From Deltaproteobacteria bacterium (lineage in GTDB: Bacteria; Desulfobacterota; Desulfobaccia; Desulfobaccales; 0-14-0-80-60-11): 38,630 nt of DNA. The DNA is taken from the NCBI GenBank assembly GCA_016874915.1, contig VGSW01000013.1, positions 1 to 38,630 on the forward strand, read 5' to 3'. Under the pieces are notes generated by a model, which did no database searches, was not told where the DNA came from, and was given only the letters and a program-made list of their open reading frames with translations. Of this stretch, positions 17,241 to 26,487 are shown piece by piece (position 1 is the first letter of the stretch; the number at the start of each line of letters is the position of its first letter). Position numbers and translations under genes: made by a program.

Positions 17241-18254
17241 CTAAGGCTCCTTCCGGCCCACCCAGAAGAGGTTCACCCCCAGGTCCAGGCGGTAGGCGAG
17301 ATATCCGAACAGCATGTCCAGGGGAGCGGAGAGGGTTTTGCGCAGGGTTTTCATCTTAAGGCGGAAAGGGGAGCGGGGCTTTCCAGGGGGCTGGGCCGGC
17401 GCGGCGGCATCCCGGCCGGGGGCCGGAGACGGTGGCTCCCCCCGCGCCAGTCTGTCCAGGAGGCCGGGAAAATCCCGATTGAACAGGTACCACAGCATCT
17501 TCTTTAGAGGCATGCCGAAGGGCAGGCGGAAGCCGTCGTGGTCGTGGTGCGGGGCGGCCACCTGGCGGAACCCGGCCCGCTCCATCAACACCGGCAAAGT
17601 GCTGGCGGAATAATAGCAGATGTGTTCTTTTTTAAAGAGATTCCAGGGGTTTTTTTCGAATTTGGCGGCGAAGGAGAAGATGTCCGGCACTTCCACCACC
17701 AGATGGCCCCCAGACTTCAAGAGGGAATGAAACCTGCGGGCGGCCTCAAGGGGCTCTTCCAGGTGCTCCAAGACATGGAAGAGGCTGATGGCATCGAAGG
17801 TCCTCTCCGGCAGGTCCGCCCGCTCCAGGAAATCGTTGATAACCGGGATCCCCTTCTCCCGATGACGCGCCGCTCCATAGCTGGAGGGTTCCACCCCCAA
17901 CACCTCAAACCCCCGGGAGCGCAGTTCCGCCAGGAAATGCCCCTGGGCCGAGCCCACCTCCAGGATGCGCCCGGACCTCAGGCCGGTGTACCGCTGCAGG
18001 CGCCCCGCCCGGAAGCGGACCACCCGGAGCACCCGCTTTTCGGCAAAAGAGGACCGGAGCAGCTCCGGCTCTTCCTCCAGGCTGTCGTAGATTTCTGTAA
18101 GGACATCCAGGGAATAGGCGCGGGCCATCTGCACCAGGCCGCACTGCCGGCAGATGACGGTGTGCATTTCCCCCAGACGGACATAGTCGGCCAGGTCGCA
18201 GGAGCCGCACAGGCGGCAGGGACGCGGGGCGATGTCGGAAGCGGGTGGCGACAT
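17241..18254 (-). CDS. SAM-dependent methyltransferase with N-terminal zinc-ribbon
   Basis: A 337-residue class I methyltransferase of the Methyltransf_23 type. The N-terminus has two Cys pairs (CRLCG at 13-17 and CRQCG at 35-39), a zinc ribbon common in methyltransferases acting on surface sugars. SAM motif ILEVGSAQGHFL is near residue 95, and LFHVLEHLEEP plus LLKSGGHLVVEVPD follow. A proline/alanine-rich insert (about 265-285) precedes a basic C-terminal segment. The acceptor is unknown; a sugar or lipid-carrier substrate is inferred from the family. It lies 74 nt after lpxC on the same strand, so joint transcription is plausible and an envelope role fits. Confidence 0.85.
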   Translation of the reverse strand: MSPPASDIAPRPCRLCGSCDLADYVRLGEMHTVICRQCGLVQMARAYSLDVLTEIYDSLEEEPELLRSSFAEKRVLRVVRFRAGRLQRYTGLRSGRILEVGSAQGHFLAELRSRGFEVLGVEPSSYGAARHREKGIPVINDFLERADLPERTFDAISLFHVLEHLEEPLEAARRFHSLLKSGGHLVVEVPDIFSFAAKFEKNPWNLFKKEHICYYSASTLPVLMERAGFRQVAAPHHDHDGFRLPFGMPLKKMLWYLFNRDFPGLLDRLARGEPPSPAPGRDAAAPAQPPGKPRSPFRLKMKTLRKTLSAPLDMLFGYLAYRLDLGVNLFWVGRKEP

Positions 18255-18328
18255 GGAGCTTCAGAAGATGCTTTCAGGCCGGCGCAGGTGGGGCCGGGGG
18301 CAGCGGACGACCCCCGGCCTGCTGGAGG

Positions 18329-19246
18329 TTATGCGGGAGACCCGGCCCACAGGGGCGCGGGGGACCAGGAACGCCGGGGCTCCCGGTTGTGCACCGGGGG
18401 AATCCAGAGGCGCCAGGCCGACTCCTGCCGCAGAAGGGTGGTGAGGAAGCGCTGGTGCAGGGCATGGCTGCCCCGGCTCACTTCCAGGCGGCCCAGCAGG
18501 GGCAGGCCCAAGAGGGCCAGGTCACCCACCGCATCCAGAATCTTGTGGCGCACAAATTCTTCGGGAAACCGTAAACCCTCGGGATTGAGCAGGCCGGTGT
18601 CGTCCAGCACCAGGGCGTTGTCCAGGGAGCCGCCCAGGGCCAGCCCCCGGGACCGGAGATACTCCACCTCTTTGAGGAAGCCGAAGGTCCGGGCCGGGGC
18701 GATCTCCCGCCGGAAGCTGTCGGAGGTCAAATCCACCGTGAAGCGCTGCCGCCGGATGAGCGGGTGCGGAAAATCTATGGCATAGGTGAGGCGCGGCTGC
18801 CCTGGAGTGGCCCGCATCCATTGGTCCCCTTCCCGGAGCTCCACCGGGCGCTGGATGAGCAGGTAGGCCCGGGGCCAGGGCAGGGACTGGAGGCCGGACT
18901 GGGCCAGGCGCTCGGCGAAGGGGGCGGCGGACCCGTCCATGATGGGCACCTCGGGGCCGTCCACGTGAATGAGGGCGTTGTCCACTCCCAAACCCCACAG
19001 AGCCGAGAGCAGGTGCTCCACCGTGCCCAGGGTGGCTTCCCCCTCACCCAGGGTGGTGGCCCGGACCGTGTCCACCACCTGGCTGAAGTGGGCCTTCAGG
19101 GTGGGCCGGTGGGGCAGATCGGTGCGCACAAAACGCAAGCCGTGGTTGGCCGGGGCCGGAAATATGGAGACGCTCACCGGCACGCCGCCGTGCAGACCGA
19201 CGCCGGTGAAGCGGTGCGTTTGCGAAACGGTTTTTTGCCAGATCAT
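18329..19246 (-). CDS. lpxC: UDP-3-O-acyl-N-acetylglucosamine deacetylase LpxC
   Basis: The zinc-dependent deacetylase that commits UDP-acyl-GlcNAc to lipid A synthesis. 305 residues, normal for the family. Signatures: GVGLHGG at 15-21, TVEHLLSAL with zinc ligand H78, MDGSAAPF at 103-110, RTFGF at 186-190, and HKILDAVGDLALLG with ligands H234 and D238. H261 (SHALH) matches the catalytic His. ATG 19246 follows GGGGAG and gives the expected MIWQKTV start; the open frame from 19306 adds non-conserved residues. It indicates an LPS-bearing Gram-negative cell. The gene is followed by a methyltransferase gene. Confidence 0.97.
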   Translation of the reverse strand: MIWQKTVSQTHRFTGVGLHGGVPVSVSIFPAPANHGLRFVRTDLPHRPTLKAHFSQVVDTVRATTLGEGEATLGTVEHLLSALWGLGVDNALIHVDGPEVPIMDGSAAPFAERLAQSGLQSLPWPRAYLLIQRPVELREGDQWMRATPGQPRLTYAIDFPHPLIRRQRFTVDLTSDSFRREIAPARTFGFLKEVEYLRSRGLALGGSLDNALVLDDTGLLNPEGLRFPEEFVRHKILDAVGDLALLGLPLLGRLEVSRGSHALHQRFLTTLLRQESAWRLWIPPVHNREPRRSWSPAPLWAGSPA

Positions 19247-19482
19247 GGTGCTCCCCTGGCGACCTTTTTTGCAAGCCTCGTACCAGGGGAAGCGGGGCCG
19301 GGACAAAATTTAAGCATTTAATTTCTTTAAGATATTTCGCACCTCTTTTTACGTCGCGGTCAATTTTCTTCAAGCTGTGGTAAAAAAACCACAGAAGCGT
19401 GGGAGGCTGTGGCAAAAGTGCAACAGGTGGGCGAAAAAGCGGGGGGAGGGGCCACAGAATTATGGCCGCTCCCCTTCTCTTG

Positions 19483-21225
19483 CTACTCTTGTTCCGGCGG
19501 GTGTTCCAGGCGGGCCCACCAGGCGGGGTCGATGTCCGGAAAGATGGCGTCCCGCTCCCGGCAGAGGGCCAGGAAGTTGGCGTCGGTTTCCGAGAGGGCG
19601 CGTTCCCGGGCATAGGTCCGGGTGATCCCGGCCAGACGCTTGAAGTCGTCGTGGTGCATCACCAGGCGCAGTTCGGCGTAGTCCCGGGCGCTGAAGGTGC
19701 TGATGAGGAACTGCCAGTCCGAGGACTCCAGGAGGAAGAGGGTGCGGCCGCACTGTTTGAGCAGGTCCTGCATGACGGGGTCCGGGTCGGCGGCGTAGGC
19801 CCGGGCCAGCTCCTCCATCTCCTGCTCCGCCGGATAGATGTGTCGCCAGGTCCAGTCGTTCATCTCGTTCAGCCAGATGAAGTGGTAGCCGCCTTCGCCC
19901 CAGGAACCCTCGGGCAGGGAGATGACGGAGGTGGGGGCCGTCTCCTGCAGGTACTGGGAGCCGCTCACCAACTGCACCTGGCCGTCCTCCTGGAAGCGGG
20001 CCAGCACCTGGTAAAGCCATTCGGGCCCCTCGAACCACCAGTGGCCGAAAAGTTCGGTGTCGTACGGGGCGGTGACGATGCCGGGTGTGCCGTGGGCTTC
20101 CCGGAATTCCCAGAGGATTTTTTTCACCAGGTCCACGAAATGGTGCGCCTGTTCCCGGCAGCGGCCCGCCACCCGTTCCGGGAAGTAGGGGGTCTTGTCG
20201 GCCAGGTCGGCCTTGGCGCTGGTCACCTGCCAGTAGCGCAGCCCGCCGGGGAAGCGCTTCTTATGGAAATCCAGGTAGTTGCCGTCGCCGGGATAGCCCC
20301 ATTCGCCGCTCCAGACCTGGAGGCCGGTTTTGGGGTCCCGGGTGAAGGCCGCCACCGGACGCTTAGTTTCCGGAGCCGAGGCCACCAGGTAAGCCAGATA
20401 GGGGGTCTTGGCCACTTCTTCGGGGCGCTGGGGGTATTGGGAGGCAAACCGCTCCCAGAGGCGCTCCAGGGCGTGGAAGCGGTCCCGGTAGACGCCGATG
20501 GCCCGGCCCCCCTTGAGCAGGTGGGAGTCGATGATGAAGAAGTCCAGGCCGTTCTCCGAGAGGAATTCCTCCACCCCTTTGCGCATCACCGCCCCGGTCC
20601 CCCCGCCGGCCACGGGCGGGGCCCAGGGGTAGCGGGGCCGATAGGCGCATTCGGGGAGCCAGAAGCCCTTGGGGTCGCGGCCGAAATGGCGTCGGTAGGC
20701 GGCCACCCCCTGCTTCACCTGGGCCTGCACGGCCGAGTCCCGTCCCAACAGGGGGAGGTAGCCGTGGGTGGCGGCGGAGGTGATAACCTCCAGGGCGCCT
20801 GACTCCATCAGGCTCCGGGCCACCCCCAGCAGGTCCTCCTGGAATTCTTCGGTGAAGAGCCGGGTCAGCTCCCGGTAATGTTCTTCCCAAAATCGGGCCA
20901 GGCCGTGGAAATGGCTCTCCCCCAGGCGGTGAAAGGTGGCCTGGTCCTCCCGGGCCGCCTCAATCTTGGCGGCCAGATATTCCCGGAACTCCTGGCGGAA
21001 GGCGGGGGCGGCCAGCATCTCCGCCAGGATGGGGGTGATGCCCAGGGTGACGCCGGCGCTGCGGCCCTCCCCGGACAGCCGCCGGAAGGCCTGCCAGAGG
21101 GGGATGTAGGATTCGGCCGCGGCTTCGTTGAGCCAGTCCATGCCGTGGGGCCAGCGGCCGTGGCCGATGACGTAGGGCAGGTGGGAATGCAGTACGAAGG
21201 TGAAATACCCCAGCGGCTGGGTCAT
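19483..21225 (-). CDS. GH57 1,4-alpha-glucan branching enzyme (DUF1957)
   Basis: A 580-residue glycoside hydrolase family 57 protein with a C-terminal DUF1957-type helical domain. Conserved GH57 regions: HSHLPY at 13-18, GFWLPECAYRP with nucleophile E192, and YDTELFGHWWFEGP with acid/base D389. This arrangement is typical of GH57 branching enzymes, which form alpha-1,6 branches in glycogen-like glucans, rather than amylopullulanases. ATG 21225 is preceded by AAGGAGA. The neighbouring pyruvate kinase on the same strand fits central carbon metabolism, but 475 bp with repeats separates them, so a shared transcript is doubtful. The 236 bp to lpxC shows no gene. Confidence 0.9.
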   Translation of the reverse strand: MTQPLGYFTFVLHSHLPYVIGHGRWPHGMDWLNEAAAESYIPLWQAFRRLSGEGRSAGVTLGITPILAEMLAAPAFRQEFREYLAAKIEAAREDQATFHRLGESHFHGLARFWEEHYRELTRLFTEEFQEDLLGVARSLMESGALEVITSAATHGYLPLLGRDSAVQAQVKQGVAAYRRHFGRDPKGFWLPECAYRPRYPWAPPVAGGGTGAVMRKGVEEFLSENGLDFFIIDSHLLKGGRAIGVYRDRFHALERLWERFASQYPQRPEEVAKTPYLAYLVASAPETKRPVAAFTRDPKTGLQVWSGEWGYPGDGNYLDFHKKRFPGGLRYWQVTSAKADLADKTPYFPERVAGRCREQAHHFVDLVKKILWEFREAHGTPGIVTAPYDTELFGHWWFEGPEWLYQVLARFQEDGQVQLVSGSQYLQETAPTSVISLPEGSWGEGGYHFIWLNEMNDWTWRHIYPAEQEMEELARAYAADPDPVMQDLLKQCGRTLFLLESSDWQFLISTFSARDYAELRLVMHHDDFKRLAGITRTYARERALSETDANFLALCRERDAIFPDIDPAWWARLEHPPEQE

Positions 21226-21636
21226 GGCTGTCTCCTTGGTCTCAAAAAATCCCTGTCAAGTCTGGGTGGGGCGCCCGGCCCCGGGTGAAAGCCCGGGCCC
21301 GGTTCCGCTCCTGCCGCCCCGTGCTTCCGAAGCAGAGCTTCGGGGGCAATGGCGTTCCCAAGCGGGAGCTTGGGAACGAGGGTTTGTTCTCCTCTCCTTC
21401 TTCGTCCCTTCTCCGCCAGGTGAGGCTCATGCTAAGCCCTGGGGGGAAAGGCGGAAAGAATCATTTGTCATATCATATGCTTATAGGTCAAGGCGTTGTC
21501 AACCTGCAAACCGTTCATAACCGACGGTCCAGTTTCACCTTACCATGAATGGGGCTCAGCGTGAGCCATAAAGTTGTTTCCGGCCGGGGACCATTTCTGT
21601 CCCGGCCCGCACCCCCACCCAGAACCCAGAACCTGG
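21226..21636. other. Intergenic stretch with REP-like hairpins
   Basis: No gene seen. It contains CGTTCCCAAGC (21353-21363) with GCTTGGGAACG (21368-21378), an 11-bp perfect palindrome, directly after a second hairpin (TCCGAAGC...GCTTCGGGG, about 21325-21343). Both look like dispersed REP-type units. An AT-rich part follows at 21460-21530. Confidence 0.55.
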
Positions 21637-21699
21637 CACCTGACACCTGACACCTGACACCTGACACCTGACATCTGGCACCTGACACCTGACGCCTGC
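21637..21699. repeat. CACCTGA heptamer tandem repeat
   Basis: Nine consecutive 7-bp units, seven of them exact CACCTGA (the variants are CATCTGG and CGCCTGC), ending 1 bp before the pyruvate kinase stop. A degenerate relative (ACCTGAAACCTGAAACCTG) occurs at 37781-37799, just upstream of the YdcF gene. Confidence 0.85.
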
Positions 21700-21700
21700 T

Positions 21701-23128
21701 TCACACCACGTCGGCCTTGAGAAGGTTGGTGGCGCCGGTGGTGCCGATGGGGGTGCCGGCGGTGATCACCACCCGGTCACCCGGTTTGAGCCAACCGGCT
21801 CTCAGGGCCTCCTCTTTGACCACGTGAAACATGTGGTCGGTGTCTTCCAGGTGCGCCGTCAACAGGGAAAAAACGCCCCAGGAGAGGGCCAGGCGGCGCC
21901 AGGTCTCCCGATGGGGGGTCACGCCGATGATGGGCGCCTGGGGACGGAAGCGGCTGATAAGCCGCGCCGTGAACCCATGGCTGGTGCTGGTGAGGATGGC
22001 CGCCGCCCCCAGGTCCCGGGCCATCTCGCAGGCGGCGTAGCTGACCGCTTCGGAAATGGCGTGGCGTTTAAAGGCGGTGTGCTCCTGCAACCACTTGGCG
22101 TGGGGGAACTGGGTCTCGGTGGCCCGGCTGATCTGGTCCAGGAATTTGACCGCGGCCACCGGGAAGCGGCCCCGGGCCGTCTCCTCGGAGAGCATCACCG
22201 CGTCGGTGCCGTCCAGGATGGCGTTGGCCACATCCGCCGCTTCGGCCCGGGTGGGACGGGGATGCTCCACCATGGAAAGGAGCATCTGGGTGGCGGTGAT
22301 CACCGGTTTGCCCACCCGGTTGGCGGCGGCAATGATGCGTTTTTGGAGCAGGGGGACGCGCTCCAGGGCCACCTCCACCCCCAGGTCGCCCCGGGCCACC
22401 ATGAGGGCGTCGGCGGCCTCTAGAATCTCTTCCAGCCGGTGCAAGGCCTCGTGGCGTTCAATTTTGGCGATGATGGAGATGGAGGCGCCGAGGGAATTGA
22501 GGAAATCCCTGACTTCCTGGATGTCCTGGCCCTGGCGCACGAAGGAGAGGCCCACGTAATCCACGCCCATGTTCACGCCGAAACGCAGGTCTTCCCGGTC
22601 CTTCTCGGTGAAGGCCGGTATCGACAGGGAGTGCCCGGGAAAATTGAGACCGGCATGGGAGCGCACCACCCCTCCCCCCTTTACCCGGCAGGTGAGGGTC
22701 TGGGGCCCCTTCGCCTCCACGTGGAGCTCAATCCCGCCGTCGGCCAGGAGCACCGTGGCCCCCACCGGCGTTTCGGCGATGATTTCCGGGTAGGACACGG
22801 AGGCGAGGTCCGGCCCCCCCGGATGGGGGACGGAGGTTAGAGTGAACTCCTGTCCCCGCACCAACTCCACCTGGCCTTCAGGGAATTCGCCGACCCGTAT
22901 TTTCGGACCGGCCAGGTCCTGGAGAATGGCCACCGGACGCTGGTGGACCTGCTCCAGGGCCCGCACCTGGCGGATCCGGCGGGCGTGGTCGTCGTGGGTG
23001 CCGTGGGAGAAGTTGAGGCGGGCCACGTCCATGCCGGCCAGAAACATCTCTTCCAGGACCGCTTCGGTGGTGGCCGGACCCAGGGTGCAAACAATTTTGG
23101 TGCGTCGCTTCCGCTTGTGACTTTGCAT
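21701..23128 (-). CDS. pyk: Pyruvate kinase
   Basis: A 475-residue glycolytic enzyme making ATP and pyruvate from phosphoenolpyruvate and ADP. Hallmarks: KIVCTLGPAT at the N-terminus, MDVARLNFSHG, ILQDLAGPKIRVGEF (the B-domain boundary), SIIAKIERHEAL, the signature KPVITATQMLLSMVEHPRPT and DGTDAVMLSEETARG. The C-terminal regulatory domain is present (AAAILTSTSHGFTARLISRFRP). Full length for bacterial type I/II enzymes. It starts at ATG 23128 with a weak ribosome site. A promoter with perfect TATAAT lies upstream at 23246. A tandem heptamer array begins right after its stop. Confidence 0.98.
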   Translation of the reverse strand: MQSHKRKRRTKIVCTLGPATTEAVLEEMFLAGMDVARLNFSHGTHDDHARRIRQVRALEQVHQRPVAILQDLAGPKIRVGEFPEGQVELVRGQEFTLTSVPHPGGPDLASVSYPEIIAETPVGATVLLADGGIELHVEAKGPQTLTCRVKGGGVVRSHAGLNFPGHSLSIPAFTEKDREDLRFGVNMGVDYVGLSFVRQGQDIQEVRDFLNSLGASISIIAKIERHEALHRLEEILEAADALMVARGDLGVEVALERVPLLQKRIIAAANRVGKPVITATQMLLSMVEHPRPTRAEAADVANAILDGTDAVMLSEETARGRFPVAAVKFLDQISRATETQFPHAKWLQEHTAFKRHAISEAVSYAACEMARDLGAAAILTSTSHGFTARLISRFRPQAPIIGVTPHRETWRRLALSWGVFSLLTAHLEDTDHMFHVVKEEALRAGWLKPGDRVVITAGTPIGTTGATNLLKADVV

Positions 23129-23245
23129 GGGGCTTACCTACGTATGGGTGGGGAAATTCTCCCCAATGGGAGTCAGAATTATGTCATGCATAACCATGCA
23201 GCGATCGTGCATTTGTATCATAACAAGGGGTTATTCCTCAGCACT

Positions 23246-23274
23246 ATTATAATTTTTCGTATAAAATCCGTTAA
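23246..23274 (-). promoter_or_regulatory. Sigma70-type promoter of pyk
   Basis: On the minus strand TTAACG (23274-23269), a 17-nt spacer and a perfect TATAAT (23251-23246), in the AT-rich divergent region between pyk and the zinc-ribbon gene. The leader would be about 110 nt. Confidence 0.6.
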
Positions 23275-23347
23275 TCTTTTCAAACACTATTGCAATTTTT
23301 TCCAGGCATGATTATTGCATATATTGAAAAGCAAAGGGGGAAAAGTC

Positions 23348-23542
23348 ATGCCTTTCTACGAATACCAATGTGTTGATTGCGGCGGCCAGGACCAAAGAGT
23401 GGCCGGGTTGGACGATCACACCGCCATCTGTATGAATTGCAACGGTCTCATGCTGCGGCTGAACGAAGACGTTTTCCAGCCTTACTTTGAAGAGGCTTAC
23501 CCGGCCGCCCGGTTGGACAAAGCGTCCGGTTCCGACAGGTAA
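23348..23542 (+). CDS. FmdB-like small zinc-ribbon protein
   Basis: A 64-residue protein starting MPFYEYQCVDCG, the FmdB/CxxC_CxxC_SSSS-type ribbon start. C8/C11 and C28/C31 (CMNCNG) can bind one zinc ion. The tail is acidic and aromatic (VFQPYFEEAY), unlike the Ser-rich tail of classical FmdB. The function is unknown; FmdB proteins are thought to be regulators. ATG 23348 has AAGGGGGA upstream; the open frame extends to 23315 without conserved sequence. It is divergent from pyk. Confidence 0.8.
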   Translation: MPFYEYQCVDCGGQDQRVAGLDDHTAICMNCNGLMLRLNEDVFQPYFEEAYPAARLDKASGSDR

Positions 23543-24025
23543 AAACCTTCAGCCAGAGCCCGGTCGGTCGGTCGGGGAAAAACCCACCTTCAGGCCACCG
23601 GTGTGCCAGAACTGTTTGGCGCCCGCCCTGGCAGATTTTCGGCGGCCGGCCCCATGGGCCTGCAACCTTTCGGCGCCGAAGCCGGAGCTGGCACCTGCGC
23701 CGTGACAAGCCCGGCCGGCTTGGCGCGACCATCTGCAGGTCGTCACGGACCGCCCGGCCCCTTCTCCTTCGCCGGATAGAGCAATCGGGCCGGGGCGGTC
23801 CCCTGCCCCGGCTTCCGCCGGCGTCCTCCCGTCTTCTCCTGCGGTTCCGGCCCCCCCCACATCATATCGTTTTTGTGTCCCGAGGAAAAGGACTGTGAGA
23901 AGGCGAAGGCCGACCGCGCCTAAATAAGAGAACCGGTCGGACGGGAATGGGAATTTTTCTCAGAATGAGAAGAGGCGAGGCCCGAGAGGGCTCTCGGGTG
24001 GCGCGGGGCGGCGGATCAGGCCGCT
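23543..24025. other. GC-rich gene-free spacer
   Basis: All frames give low-complexity, Pro/Arg/Gly-rich translations, and no start with ribosome site and plausible protein was seen. It has several possible hairpins (for example GTCGGTCGGTCGGGG at 23562-23578 and CGGCGGCCGGCC near 23640). I compared it by eye to common riboswitch cores and found no convincing match. Confidence 0.4.
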
Positions 24026-24541
24026 TCAGTTGAGCAGTCCGGGTCCCCCTGAATTGACCTCCAGGTAATCGTCGATGAACAGACCCACCAGTTCCCCCAG
24101 GCTGCCGAACAGGGCGGTCCAATCGGTTTCCCGGGCCTGGTTTTGCCTCACGTCGCCGATGGCTTCCCGGCACCAGACCATATTCAGAGAGTTGGCGCTT
24201 TGGTCGGCCAGGAGGTTGGCCGCCTTAACGAAGAAAACCTCCAGGCTGTAAAGGTGATGGGGCGGTTCGCCCGGGCCCCGGTCCACATGCAGCAGGATTC
24301 CCAGGCAGGGAAAGAGGGGGGTGGTCAGCAGATCCCGGCTGTTAAGGACGGTGATGCCCGCCAGGGAGAGCCTCTGCGTCACTTCCCGGCGCAACTGTTC
24401 CCGGCTGAGCCCCAGCCCTTCGACGTCGGGAGCGAGATGGGAAACCCAGACGTAGACTCCTTGGAGGTTGCGCAACGCCTCCGGGAGAAACTTTTCTTTG
24501 GGCGGCTCCATCTTCACCCTGATGTTCCTGGAACGTGCCAT
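24026..24541 (-). CDS. Hypothetical protein
   Basis: A 171-residue soluble protein, not recognised. The translation looks like a real globular domain: a VYVWVSHLAPDVEGLGL strand-loop, then helix REQLRREVTQRLSLAG, LNSRDLLTTPLFPCLGILLH, and a long helical C-terminus (EVFFVKAANLLAD, WTALFGSLGELVGLFIDDYL). Lone Cys residues (2 or 3), no metal motif, no signal peptide. ATG 24541 is chosen for GGGGAGG 5 nt upstream; the open frame to 24661 has no ribosome site. It is a single gene between a GC-rich spacer and a response regulator on the same strand. Confidence 0.65.
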   Translation of the reverse strand: MARSRNIRVKMEPPKEKFLPEALRNLQGVYVWVSHLAPDVEGLGLSREQLRREVTQRLSLAGITVLNSRDLLTTPLFPCLGILLHVDRGPGEPPHHLYSLEVFFVKAANLLADQSANSLNMVWCREAIGDVRQNQARETDWTALFGSLGELVGLFIDDYLEVNSGGPGLLN

Positions 24542-24875
24542 GACGGCCTCCCCGGCTACGCGTCTCTCCCCGCAGCCGTCTGCGGGCAGAGTTTTAGCAA
24601 GGCGGAACCTCCGGGGATGGCGTGATGTCCCCGGCAGCCGCAAAGGCTTCGGGATTGCCAAAGTTTTCAGGGGGAAATGTTCATGCCTTTAAGCGCCCCG
24701 GCCGGTCCGGGCGGGGGCGGACCCATCCCATGCCCATATTATGATGATGGAATAAAGGAGACAACCAGGAGAAGCCTGATTTTTATGGTCGGATTTCCTG
24801 AGCCGACGCCGCCGCTCCGGGGCGGAAAGTCGATTCGGCGGACTCCGGGGGCCCCGGCCGCGGGCGCGGGCGCCC

Positions 24876-25529
24876 TCAGATTTCCAGGGAGGTGAGGCCT
24901 TCCCGGATGGCGTACTTGGTGAGTTCGGCGATGCTGCGGATGCCCAGCTTGTTCATGATCTGCTGGCGGTGGGTCTCCACCGTCTTGACGCTGACGTGAA
25001 TGGCTTCGGCGATCTGGCTGGTGCTTTTGCCCTCCGCCATGAGCTGCAGCACCTCCCGCTCCCGGCGGGTGAGCACCGAAAAAGCCGAGGACGCCTGTTG
25101 GGGGATGCCCCGGACATAGTCCTGGATGATGATTTCCGCCACCCCGGGGCTGAGGTAGGTCTTGTTGGCCAACACCAGGCGGATGGCCTGGGACAACTCC
25201 TCGAAGGCGCAGTCCTTCAGGAGATAACCCGAGGCGCCGGCCCGCATCATGTTCAGCACGAAGCGCCGGTCGGTGTGCATGGACAGGGCGATGACCTTGA
25301 CGCCCGGATGTCGGGTCAGGATCTGGCGGGTGGCCTCAATGCCGTTCAGCTCCGGCATGTTCACATCCATAATGACCACCTGCGGGTGCATTTCCTCCAC
25401 CAGACTCACGGTCTTGCGTCCGTCTTCGGCCTCGGCCACCACTTCCAGGTCCGGTTCTTTTTCGAGGAGGGTGCGCAGCCCCTGGCGGACAATCTGATGG
25501 TCGTCGGCAATGATGATCTTGATGCTCAT
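24876..25529 (-). CDS. NarL/FixJ-family response regulator
   Basis: 217 residues. N-terminal receiver domain with acidic pocket D9/D10, phospho-acceptor D55 (VVIMDVNMPE), Thr/Ser switch ALSMH and Lys in YLLKD. C-terminal LuxR-type helix-turn-helix with LTRREREVLQLMAEG and SVKTVETHRQQIMNKLG. It acts as a cytoplasmic transcription factor, dimerising on phosphorylation. No histidine kinase is encoded beside it, so the signal is unknown. ATG 25529 has GGAGAG upstream; an in-frame start 15 nt earlier at 25544 is less likely. The flanking 214-bp and 280-bp gaps show no gene. Confidence 0.93.
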   Translation of the reverse strand: MSIKIIIADDHQIVRQGLRTLLEKEPDLEVVAEAEDGRKTVSLVEEMHPQVVIMDVNMPELNGIEATRQILTRHPGVKVIALSMHTDRRFVLNMMRAGASGYLLKDCAFEELSQAIRLVLANKTYLSPGVAEIIIQDYVRGIPQQASSAFSVLTRREREVLQLMAEGKSTSQIAEAIHVSVKTVETHRQQIMNKLGIRSIAELTKYAIREGLTSLEI

Positions 25530-25809
25530 GAAAACTCTCCGCAATACGGATTTGGGCTGCCTGGTCCTGGAAATTCGGTCATGGCGGGAAGGCCTCCCCT
25601 GGGTACGGACGCCGCCGCGGCCCTACCTCCCTTTGCGGCCCCTGAAGAACGCATAAGGCGGTTGGCGCGCGGAAACAACCGGGAGTGCCGGCCAGGTTCG
25701 TGAAGTCGGCCATTTGTCAAGTTATTCCCAAGTATTCCTCTCAAAGATATCTGGTTTTTTGGACTTGTCAACCGTTCTTCTCCGTGGGCGCCGATCCGGC
25801 GGGGCGCCC

Positions 25810-26445
25810 TCAGGTCCATTCATATCCGGCCAGGATCTCGAAGAGTCGCTTCTCCCGGCCCGCAAAGAAATGGTCGGTCTGGGGCACCACTTCCAACTCC
25901 GGGGAAGGATGTTCTCCCGGCCGGGGGTCGGCGGCCTGCCATTGCCGGATAAGTTCCCGGAGGTCGGCCAGGGGACACAGGGCGTCCTGGTCTCCGGCCA
26001 CCACCAGCCTGACGCCGGGGACCCGGGTCAGAAAGCCCAGGTCCATGAAGGCGATGGGGGGGGAGATGAGGACGGCGCCGTCCGCCGCGAGCCCTCGCCA
26101 CAGAGCCCGGGCCGTCACCGCCGCGCCGAAGGAATAGCCCACCAGCACATGGGGCCCGGGGACGCGCCCTTTCAGCCAGGCCAGTGCCTGAGCCACGTCA
26201 TCGGCTTCCGCCAGGCCTTCGCCATAATGCCCGGTGCTCAGCCCCACCCCCCGGAAGTTGAAACGCAACGTGGCCCATCCCCTGAATTGAAAAGCCCGGG
26301 CCGCAATCCAAACCACATTATCGTCCAGATCGCCGCCATAAAGGGGATGGGGATGGGCAATGACCACCCCGCCCGGCCCCTGCCCGGCCTGATAGCGCCC
26401 TTCCAGACGAACCTCAACGCCGTCGATGCTTATGCTTTCTTCCAT
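25810..26445 (-). CDS. Alpha/beta hydrolase (dienelactone-hydrolase-like)
   Basis: 211 residues of alpha/beta-hydrolase fold. Oxyanion region AHPHPLYGGDLDDNVV at 30-45 is typical of the small serine-hydrolase group often labelled COG2945. The nucleophile elbow is GYSFGA with S105; the acid Asp is in VVAGDQDALCP, and the His in QTDHFF. N-terminal RFNFRGVGLSTG also fits this group. The substrate is not known. ATG 26445 follows GGAGGG. It starts 42 nt after mtaB ends on the same strand, suggesting it is the last gene of the mnmA-mtaB transcript. Confidence 0.9.
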   Translation of the reverse strand: MEESISIDGVEVRLEGRYQAGQGPGGVVIAHPHPLYGGDLDDNVVWIAARAFQFRGWATLRFNFRGVGLSTGHYGEGLAEADDVAQALAWLKGRVPGPHVLVGYSFGAAVTARALWRGLAADGAVLISPPIAFMDLGFLTRVPGVRLVVAGDQDALCPLADLRELIRQWQAADPRPGEHPSPELEVVPQTDHFFAGREKRLFEILAGYEWT

Positions 26446-26487
26446 TGCCGCCCTCCTCTGCCTCCTGCTGGGAGGCCGCTCCGCGCC

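Noticed and set aside
19399-20802. 467-aa plus-strand ORF opposite the GH57 gene
   Set aside because: Antisense shadow; the minus strand has all GH57 catalytic motifs.
23543-24025. Possible cobalamin, molybdenum-cofactor or c-di-GMP riboswitch in the GC-rich spacer
   Set aside because: No conserved core boxes could be matched on either strand, and neighbouring genes do not fit.
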